The translations under genes were made by a program, and so were the position numbers. The notes beneath the pieces were generated by a model. It did no database searches. It saw only the letters and a list, made by a program, of their open reading frames with translations, and had not been told where the DNA came from. A stretch of DNA of 63,559 nucleotides from Okeania sp. SIO1I7. Its GTDB lineage: Bacteria; Cyanobacteriota; Cyanobacteriia; Cyanobacteriales; Microcoleaceae. This document shows, one piece after another, positions 54,640 through 61,815 of this stretch. Position 1 is the first letter of the stretch, and each line of letters opens with the position of its first letter. Location of the stretch: contig JAAHGF010000015.1 in assembly GCA_010672585.1 (NCBI GenBank), positions 220,929 through 284,487 of the forward strand, written 5' to 3'.

Positions 54640-56060
54640 TTGTGAAGTTCTCTCCCGTTAAATCAGAGATTATAACGGGGCTTCTAAAACAGAGATAATT
54701 GAATCCAAATTTCAGAAGTTTCTTGCCTCACAGGCTGACTAACGTCTAAGCCTCCACAAGCAGACAAGATGATACCCACCTCGTTTAATGCTTTATTTAA
54801 TATGTTGATTGCTGCATTCTCGTCCCTATCTAAAACTGTTCCACATTTAGGACAAGAATGAGTTCTCACTGATAAAGTTTTAGGTACTTTTTGACCACAA
54901 TTACTACAATTTTGTGATGTATTGTGAGGATTAACTTTAATCACATGAACACCGCGTTTGACCGCCACTGCATTCAATTTTTCAATAAAAGCTCCCCAAG
55001 CTACATCGTAAATTGATTTTGAGAGTTTAGTATTTTTAGCTAAACCTTTTATATTAAGGTCTTCTACAGCAATTAAATCATACTCTTTAACTAATGTATG
55101 AGCAGTTTTATAATGAAAATCTTCTCTTTGTCTAGCAATATGTTGATGTAATTTAGCTATTCTATTTTGAGCCTTTTTCCAGTTATTTGACCCAATTTCT
55201 TTTCTACATACTTTTCTTTGCTTTCTTGCTAAATTAGATTGAGACTTTCTATAAAATTTAGGAACAGAAACAGTCTCACCAGTATTAGTAGTTAAAAATT
55301 CTTTTAATCCTACATCAATACCTACAGCAGTTTTGATGTTCTCTGTAGGAATTAGATTAGGAACTGACTTATCTTCCAGGCTAAAACTTACATAATAGCC
55401 ATCAGCTTTTTTGGTTATAGTTGCAGTTTTAATTGTCCAACCTTCTGGAATAGGTCTATGAAATATTACGGGAATAGTACCCAACCTACTAATAATAATT
55501 TGCTTACCATCAAATTTAACTGCTGCTTTAGAATGATTAACTCTACTAAAACAGAAAGACCTTAACTTTCCTGATTTTTTGAATTTTGGTCGTCCTCCAC
55601 GTTTACCGGTTTTATCAGGTATTAACCAACGTTTCCAAGCTTTATCTAGTCTTTGTAAGTTGATTTGCTGAACTTCGGAATAAATTTCTTTGTAATCAGG
55701 AAAGAGAATTTTTGTTTGTTTAAGTGCTGACTGCTGAAAATAATAATCTGGTTTGCTAGAAATCTCACCAATAGGGCATGATACTATTGAGCATCGGTCC
55801 ATTTGACACCTGGTTCTATTGAACCAGTCTAACCTTTGCCCTAGGGCATAATTCCAATGCCTCCTTAACAGCTCTAGCCAATAATCAATTTTGGCTGATT
55901 GTTCAGAAGTAGGCTTAATTTTGTAGCAATGAGTAATTATCATAATTCTTATACTACTCTTTACTGCTATATTTGAAAATCAATCGACACCTCCACAAAG
56001 CAAGCTGTCGGCAATTCCCCTCCCGTTAAATCAGAGATTATAATGGGAGACCCCTTGCCG
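54640..56060 (-). mobile_element. IS200/IS605-type tnpB element with matching end hairpins
   Basis: CTCCCGTTAAATCAGAGATT (about 54645-54680) and the same string at about 56022 flank tnpB. Both are followed by ATAACGGG or ATAATGGG, giving CTCCCGTTA...TAACGGG hairpins at both ends. No tnpA is present. The right-end copy overlaps the expected guide-RNA scaffold of TnpB. It separates two paralogous TPR-sulfotransferase genes without interrupting either. Confidence 0.75.
54684..55943 (-). CDS. tnpB: TnpB (OrfB), apparently intact
   Basis: 419 aa, MIITHCYKIKPTSEQSAKID start. It has all three RuvC acidic sites: VGIDVGLKEFLTTN (D), LIAVEDLNIKGLAKN (E) and LDRDENAAINIL (D). The zinc ribbon is complete (CSNCGQKVPKTL, CPKCG). 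Length and order match functional TnpB nucleases, which cut DNA next to a transposon-specific TAM using an omega RNA from the element's right end. Compared with the copies at 3707 and 19524, this one shows no frameshift or insert. Confidence 0.9.
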   Translation of the reverse strand: MIITHCYKIKPTSEQSAKIDYWLELLRRHWNYALGQRLDWFNRTRCQMDRCSIVSCPIGEISSKPDYYFQQSALKQTKILFPDYKEIYSEVQQINLQRLDKAWKRWLIPDKTGKRGGRPKFKKSGKLRSFCFSRVNHSKAAVKFDGKQIIISRLGTIPVIFHRPIPEGWTIKTATITKKADGYYVSFSLEDKSVPNLIPTENIKTAVGIDVGLKEFLTTNTGETVSVPKFYRKSQSNLARKQRKVCRKEIGSNNWKKAQNRIAKLHQHIARQREDFHYKTAHTLVKEYDLIAVEDLNIKGLAKNTKLSKSIYDVAWGAFIEKLNAVAVKRGVHVIKVNPHNTSQNCSNCGQKVPKTLSVRTHSCPKCGTVLDRDENAAINILNKALNEVGIILSACGGLDVSQPVRQETSEIWIQLSLF

Positions 56061-56194
56061 AATCTAGTTGGAAATTTGATAGTTTAGCAAATTCAGAAAA
56101 TCAAATACTCCTTCAATCATAGTTGTGGGATAAATTAAGAACTTTACCCCACTGTTTTTATCGAAATTTTTCTCCTAACTCTGAGTCATCCATC
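56061..56194. other. spacer between element end and next sulfotransferase gene
   Basis: At about 56160-56195 the minus strand reads RWMTQS-like text overlapping the start-region motif CGAGAAATTTTTCTCC seen at the 5' end of the neighbouring gene. It is probably a fragment left from recombination between paralogues. Short; no gene. Confidence 0.3.
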
Positions 56195-58441
56195 TCAATT
56201 TTCCCAGTTAAATATCACCTCTAAATATTCTTCTAATTTTTGATTATGAGGTCGAAAGAAGTTGGTCAATTTTTGATGCAGTGATTTACTGATAGGGGGA
56301 TAGGAACCTAAATTTAATTTCTTATAGTCGGGAACTTTATAATTTGGCAGACCGAGAAAATTAAATACTCGTTTCATAATGGTTGTTGGAGTTTGATAAA
56401 ATTCTTCTGTGGGCAAAATTAGAATTTGTTCTTTCGGAAATATTCTCATCCAATTGTGGATAAAATCTATGTATATTCCAGTGCCTAAATAATATAATTC
56501 ATGATGCCAATAATTGGTGTCTAAGGGAGAATTTTTATAAATAATTTGCCAATTTTCTAATTCTTGATTTAATGCTGTTTCTAAAGAACGATTTTCTCTA
56601 TTTATCCTTCGCCAATGATAGTAGTGAGAAATAGCTCTATCTACAGGGTTTCTCAACATAATGATTAATTTGATTTTGGGAAAGTAATTAAATATTCTGT
56701 CTGGTGCTTCCCAATTTCCTAAATAACTAGGACTTGCTTCTCCAGTGATTAAATTTTGATGGTTTGGAATGGCAGGAAAATGAGAGAGATACCAATTTAT
56801 TCCTTTGTCAAAATTCATCGACCAAAAATTTATTTCTTTGACAACAGGGGATAAAATTTGAGGATGTTGGATGAGATAACTAAATAAGGAGGTAGTTCCT
56901 CCTTTTCCTACTCCAATAATTAGAAAGTTAGGATTTTGAATATCTGTCAAATTCAACTGTTTTTGGTAAAGGGAGGGGTAAGATTTTAAAGTTTGTTGGT
57001 AACAAGCAGTTTGGTAACAAATAATTGCTTCATCTATTTGATTCTGTTTTGTCAGAATTTCTCCGAGATTTATATAGGACAAATATGAATCTGGATTTTG
57101 CTGAATAAATTGTCGGTATAAATTGACTACTTCATCTAATTTTCCGCAGCGTTCTAAAGTGTGCCATAAATTATAATTTGACCAGGATAATTCAGGGTTA
57201 AGTTCCACAGCGCGCAGATAAACAATAGCAGCTTCATCCCACTTTTGTTGTTGAATAAAAGCATCTCCTAAAAATTGATAAATTTCCGAAATATTAGGTT
57301 GAATAGAAATAGCTCTTTGATAAGAGGTGATCGCTTCATCTAATCTTTGTTGTTTTACTAGGGTATTTCCTAGATAATTCCATAGCCAATAGTTATGAGG
57401 ATTTTTTTCAATTTCTTGGCGGTAGATATTTTCTGTTTTTTCCCATTTATCTTGTTTGAGAAACAAATTCCATAAACATAAATGAGGTCTATCTATTTCT
57501 GGATTAAGTTCTATTGCTTTTAAGTAACTGGTAATTGCTTGGTCTGATTTTCCTGTGATTTCTAGAACATCTCCTAATGAATTATAAGACCAATAATAGT
57601 TAGGATTAATTTCTATGGCACGACGGTATACTGCTATGGCTTCTTCCCAATTTTCTAATTTTACTAAAGTATCTGCTAATGAGTTATGAGACCAATAAGA
57701 ATTAGGATTAATTTTGATGGCTTGATGATATTTGGCAATGGCTTCTGTTTCTCTTTGTTGTTTAAATAAAACTTCTCCTAAATTATGGTGAGCAGAGTAA
57801 ATATTGGGATTAATTTCTATGGCTTTTTGCAGAGTAGTCTCAGCTTGGTCTAATTTAGCTAATTTAATTAAAGTTTCTCCTAATTTATTGTGAGACCAGT
57901 AGGAATTAGGATTAATTTTTATAGCTTTTTGGTAGGCAGTTACCGCTTCATGTAAATTATCTTGTTGAGTCAGTGCTTCTCCTAATTTTTCGTAAGACAA
58001 ATAAAAATCAGGATTCAGTTTAATTGTTTGTCTAAATGCTGTAGTTGCTAAATCCCATTTTGATAGTTGAATAAAGCTCTCTCCTAGTTTCTGATATGAC
58101 CAAGAAAAATCAGGGTTAAGTTCTATAGCACGTTGATATGCTGTGACAGCTTTTCCCCACTGTTGAAGTTGCATTAAAGCTTCTCCTAATTTGTGATGAA
58201 ACCAGGAAAAATTAGGATTAAGTTGAATGGCATTTTGGTAAATAGTAATAGCCTGTGAAAAATTTCCTTGTTGCAGGTAAATATCTCCCAATTTTTGGTA
58301 AATTCCCCAATGTTCAGGTTGAAGTTCTATAATTTTTTCATAACAGGCGATCGCTTGTTCTATTTGACCTTGGGATATATAAGTTTCTGCCTGTTTTTGG
58401 TTTTGTAATACTATTATTTGTAAGTCTGTATTTGAGAACAT
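56195..58441 (-). CDS. TPR-sulfotransferase fusion protein
   Basis: 748 aa. About thirteen TPRs (residues about 10-480, for example YWSHNKLGETLIKLAKLDQA) precede a sulfotransferase domain (about 505-748). That domain has FLIIGVGKGGTTSLFSYLIQ (5'-PSB) and LIIMLRNPVDRAISHYYHW (3'-PB). It is paralogous to the genes at 52456 and 58780, with the same architecture. Presumably sulfates cell-surface or extracellular carbohydrate using PAPS; specificity unknown. Acidic and lysine-rich helices are typical of TPRs. Start MFSNTDLQIIVLQNQ; no signal peptide. Confidence 0.9.
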   Translation of the reverse strand: MFSNTDLQIIVLQNQKQAETYISQGQIEQAIACYEKIIELQPEHWGIYQKLGDIYLQQGNFSQAITIYQNAIQLNPNFSWFHHKLGEALMQLQQWGKAVTAYQRAIELNPDFSWSYQKLGESFIQLSKWDLATTAFRQTIKLNPDFYLSYEKLGEALTQQDNLHEAVTAYQKAIKINPNSYWSHNKLGETLIKLAKLDQAETTLQKAIEINPNIYSAHHNLGEVLFKQQRETEAIAKYHQAIKINPNSYWSHNSLADTLVKLENWEEAIAVYRRAIEINPNYYWSYNSLGDVLEITGKSDQAITSYLKAIELNPEIDRPHLCLWNLFLKQDKWEKTENIYRQEIEKNPHNYWLWNYLGNTLVKQQRLDEAITSYQRAISIQPNISEIYQFLGDAFIQQQKWDEAAIVYLRAVELNPELSWSNYNLWHTLERCGKLDEVVNLYRQFIQQNPDSYLSYINLGEILTKQNQIDEAIICYQTACYQQTLKSYPSLYQKQLNLTDIQNPNFLIIGVGKGGTTSLFSYLIQHPQILSPVVKEINFWSMNFDKGINWYLSHFPAIPNHQNLITGEASPSYLGNWEAPDRIFNYFPKIKLIIMLRNPVDRAISHYYHWRRINRENRSLETALNQELENWQIIYKNSPLDTNYWHHELYYLGTGIYIDFIHNWMRIFPKEQILILPTEEFYQTPTTIMKRVFNFLGLPNYKVPDYKKLNLGSYPPISKSLHQKLTNFFRPHNQKLEEYLEVIFNWEN

Positions 58442-58451
58442 AATTCTAGAG

Positions 58452-58484
58452 GTGTCATTTCAGTTATCAGTTATCAGTTATCAG
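58452..58484. repeat. TTATCAG heptamer tract
   Basis: AGTTATC units (ATTTCAGTTATCAGTTATCA onward), the reverse of TGATAACTGATAAC at 39828, 43187 and 44710. Confidence 0.75.
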
Positions 58485-58507
58485 TACCTCTGCCTGTTTA
58501 AAGGAGA

Positions 58508-58666
58508 GTAAGCATTCAGCTATTAGCTGTCAGCTCTCAGTTATTATGAGGGGGTTTTAATGAATATAGGCTTTAAAGTCAGCTTTTATAGTAAGTATAA
58601 ATTCTGACTCAATTAGTAAAGCTTTTATCTAAAACTAAAAGCAATAGCTGATGGCTGAATGTTTAC
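58508..58666. repeat. interspersed repeat with GTAAGCATTCAGC inverted ends
   Basis: GTAAGCATTCAGC at 58508-58520 and GCTGAATGTTTAC at 58654-58666, with TTAGTAAAGCTTTTATCTAA inside. It is the same family as 58672-58776 and 34023-34129, directly adjacent and in a tandem-like pair. Confidence 0.7.
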
Positions 58667-58671
58667 ATTTA

Positions 58672-58776
58672 AGTTTAAAGGCAAGGGAGGCCACTTTTGC
58701 AGTAAGACAATTAATAAAGCTTTTATCCTAAACTAAAAGCAATAGCTGATAGCTGATGGCTGACAGCTGAATGCTT
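58672..58776 (-). repeat. interspersed repeat, GTAAGCATTCAGC family
   Basis: Minus-strand GTAAGCATTCAGCTGTCAGC, then GCTTTTAGTTTAGGATAAAA and GCTTTATTAATTGTCTTACT. The forward copy is at 34023-34129. It ends three bases from the stop codon of the 902-aa gene. Confidence 0.7.
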
Positions 58777-58779
58777 ACA

Positions 58780-61488
58780 TTATTCCCAATTAAACTTCAT
58801 ACCTAAATATGCTTCAAGTTTTTGATTATAGGGTTGAAAATAATTACTTAGACTCTGGTGAATTGATTGGGGAAGAGTAGGATAAGAGCCAGAATTTAAT
58901 TTCTGATAATTTTTGAGTTGATGTTTAGGTAAATCTAGAAAGTTAAAAACTTTTTCCATGATAGTTGCTGGGTCTTGATAAAAGTCTTCGCTTCTCAAAA
59001 TGAGGAATTGTTTTCTGGGAAAAATAGTCATCCATTTTTTGATAAATTCTACATAAACTCCATAACTTATATAGTAAGAGATATGATTCCAGTAAGCTTG
59101 CTCAAGAGTAGATTCAGACATTTGCTGAAGTCTCTCTAACTGGAAATATATTGCTTCTGATAAAGATTTATTTTCCATCTTCGATCTGACTTCGTGATAA
59201 TAGTGAGAAATTGCTCTATCTACTGGGTTTCGCAAAATTATAATCAACTTTATTTTGGGGAAAATACTAAATAGTCGTGTCGGGGTCTGCCAACTATTAA
59301 TATAGGTAGGAGTTGCTTCTCCTGTTATAAATTTTGTTCCTTTTGGAATGGGAGGAAAATGAGCTAAGTACCAATTTATTCCTTTGTCAAAATGTCTCGA
59401 CCAAAAATATATTTCTTTTTTAATGGCAGGTAAAACTTGGGGATGTTGAGTGAGATAGTTATATAGAGAAGTAGTGCCACTTTTGCCAGTGCCAATAATT
59501 ATAAAGTTAGGATTTGTTACTTGTTCTTGATGCCAATATTTTTTCACGAAATTGGGATGAGATTTTAAAGTTTGCTCGTAACAAGCAGTACGATAAGAGG
59601 CAACTGCTGCGTCAATTTTACCTTGCTCACTGAGAACTTCTCCTAGGTTTAAGTGAGATAAAACGGAGTGTGGTTTCTTTTGAATAATTTGATGGTAAAA
59701 ACTTACTACTTCATCAAGCTTATCGGACTGTTTTAAGTAATTCCAGAAACGATTATAAGACCAGTTAATTTCTGGGTTTAACTTGATGGCTTTGAGGAAA
59801 GCTAGACTTGCTTGTTCTAATTCTTCTTGTCGAGTCAGAGCTATGGCTAAATCATAGTAATATTTAGAAGATTTTGGGTTTTGTTCGATAGTTTTACGAC
59901 ATCTTTCTACTTCTAGTTCTAACTCTAATTTTTTCTCTAAAGTTTTCTGAAGTTGATTTGTAATTTCTTGGTCATTTACTTTCAGTTGCAGAGCCATATT
60001 ATAAATAATGATTGCCCCTTTATATTTTTCTTTTTTGCTGAGGGAATTTCCTAAATATAGATATAAATCTGGATTTCGCGGTAAATGAAGCACTAATTTA
60101 GAATTAATTATCTCTGTCCGGTCGTTTTGAAGTGCAGAACAATAATAGTTAATTTTCTCTTCTAAATTACTTTGGGATATTTGTGCGAATGCTTCTCCTA
60201 GTGTCTGATATATCCAAGGCATATTTTTTTCCATATTTAATGAAATTAAAAAGGTGAATATTGCTTGATTCCACCTTTTTAATTTCATTAAAATTTCTCC
60301 GATATTGTTATAAGACCAAGGTACGTCTGGTTTTAATTTTATAGCTTCTATATAACTATCAACTACTGCTTCTAATTTTCCTTGTTTTTGTAATATATCT
60401 GCTAATTGATGATAATTTTCTCTTTGATTTGGTTGAAGTTTGATTAAGGTTTCATAACAAGCGATCGCTTCTGGATAAATCTCAATTTTTCTGTTTTTTT
60501 CTACTTCAGCTATTTTAACTAATGTTGCTGCTAATTTACTATAAGCCAAATAAGAGTTAGGGTTGATTTTAATAATTTGACGGTAGACTGCTACTGCTTC
60601 TGACCATTTTTCAAGTTTGACTAAAGCTTCACCTAAATTATAGTAAGCCACATCTATATTAGGTTCTATTTCTATTGCTCGGCGATAAGTTGTTACTGCT
60701 TCGGAGCATTTTGATAATTGCATTAAAGCATCCCCTAAATTTTTGTGGGGCAAATATAAATCTGGCTTTAATTCAGTAGTACGACGATAAACTTTAACAG
60801 CTTCCTCCCATTTTTCTAGCTGCATAAAAGCTGTGCCTAATTTTTGGTAAGACCAAGGAAAATCTGGATTTAGTTCAATAAATTTGCTGTAGGCAATGAC
60901 AGCTTCATCCCATTTTTCTAATTGCAGGAATGCCTCTCCTAATTTATGGAAAGACCAGGGAAATTTTGGATTTAGTTCTGTAGCTTTTTGATATGCAATG
61001 ACAGCTTCATCCCATTTTTTTAATTGCAGGAATGCCTCTCCTAATTTATGGAAAGACCAGGGAAATTTTGGATTTAGTTCTGTAGCTTTTTGATATGCAA
61101 TGACAGCTTCATCCCATTTTTTTAATTGTAAGAATGCTTCTCCTAATTTGTGATGAATTTCTGCTTGGTTTGGGTTTAACTGAATTGCTCGATCGTAACT
61201 CTCAATTGCGGCTTGCCATTCTTGTTGTTGAGAAGATAAATTACCTAAATTAATATGAGCTTCTACTAAGTTAGAATTTATGGCGATCGCTTGTTGATAA
61301 TTTTCTTTTGCTAAGTCTAATTTTTCCATTGTTTCTAGCACTTTTCCCAAGGTATTGTAGGCGGGGGAAAAGTCTGATTGTATCTCTATTACTTGGTTAC
61401 ATAGCTTGTGTGATGTTTCTAATTTTCCTCGTTCTAGATATAATTCTGCCTGTTGATATAAATCTAGTGCAAATTTTTTTTTATTCAT
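58780..61488 (-). CDS. TPR-sulfotransferase fusion protein, longest copy
   Basis: 902 aa. About seventeen TPRs precede a sulfotransferase domain (about 665-902) with FIIIGTGKSGTTSLYNYLTQ (5'-PSB) and LIIILRNPVDRAISHYYHE (3'-PB). Three consecutive repeats near the N-terminus (LKKWDEAVIAYQKATELNPK type, about residues 110-215) are near-identical in DNA at exact 102-bp spacing (60921, 61023, 61125). That indicates recent TPR duplication. A possible coiled region (about 515-540) has LEKKLELELEVERCRK. PAPS-dependent sulfation of an unknown acceptor is inferred from the family. Confidence 0.9.
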   Translation of the reverse strand: MNKKKFALDLYQQAELYLERGKLETSHKLCNQVIEIQSDFSPAYNTLGKVLETMEKLDLAKENYQQAIAINSNLVEAHINLGNLSSQQQEWQAAIESYDRAIQLNPNQAEIHHKLGEAFLQLKKWDEAVIAYQKATELNPKFPWSFHKLGEAFLQLKKWDEAVIAYQKATELNPKFPWSFHKLGEAFLQLEKWDEAVIAYSKFIELNPDFPWSYQKLGTAFMQLEKWEEAVKVYRRTTELKPDLYLPHKNLGDALMQLSKCSEAVTTYRRAIEIEPNIDVAYYNLGEALVKLEKWSEAVAVYRQIIKINPNSYLAYSKLAATLVKIAEVEKNRKIEIYPEAIACYETLIKLQPNQRENYHQLADILQKQGKLEAVVDSYIEAIKLKPDVPWSYNNIGEILMKLKRWNQAIFTFLISLNMEKNMPWIYQTLGEAFAQISQSNLEEKINYYCSALQNDRTEIINSKLVLHLPRNPDLYLYLGNSLSKKEKYKGAIIIYNMALQLKVNDQEITNQLQKTLEKKLELELEVERCRKTIEQNPKSSKYYYDLAIALTRQEELEQASLAFLKAIKLNPEINWSYNRFWNYLKQSDKLDEVVSFYHQIIQKKPHSVLSHLNLGEVLSEQGKIDAAVASYRTACYEQTLKSHPNFVKKYWHQEQVTNPNFIIIGTGKSGTTSLYNYLTQHPQVLPAIKKEIYFWSRHFDKGINWYLAHFPPIPKGTKFITGEATPTYINSWQTPTRLFSIFPKIKLIIILRNPVDRAISHYYHEVRSKMENKSLSEAIYFQLERLQQMSESTLEQAYWNHISYYISYGVYVEFIKKWMTIFPRKQFLILRSEDFYQDPATIMEKVFNFLDLPKHQLKNYQKLNSGSYPTLPQSIHQSLSNYFQPYNQKLEAYLGMKFNWE

Positions 61489-61815
61489 TTTATTTAATCT
61501 TTTTAAAGTCGCTAATTTTCATTAATATTGGCTTATATAGCAATATGATTTTAGTTGTGAGATATTGGAGACTTTTGTTTTAAGTATGGAGGGAATAGGG
61601 AATAGGTATGGAGGGAAAAAACGAATACATAAGAATAAGATAACTACTATATTCAAAGACTTTCCATATACAAACCCTAATTAGTGATCAAAAAACTTCT
61701 TCCTTTTCCTCCTCTTATTTCTTGCTTCTTTCTTCCCTCCTGACTCCTGAGAACTGACTCCTGGCTCCTCAGTCATTTTATTTATAAGTAATCAACCGGA
61801 CATAATATTATTCAA
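61489..61815. other. spacer with composite repeat
   Basis: About 61690-61810: TTAGTGATCAAAAAACTTC, CT-rich tract, CTCCTGACTCCTGAGAACTG, CTGGCTCCTCAGTC, TTTATAAGTAATCAACCGGA and CATAATATTA. It is the plus-strand copy of the composite repeat at 20846. GGAATAGGGAATAGG heptamers are at about 61592. No gene. Confidence 0.6.
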
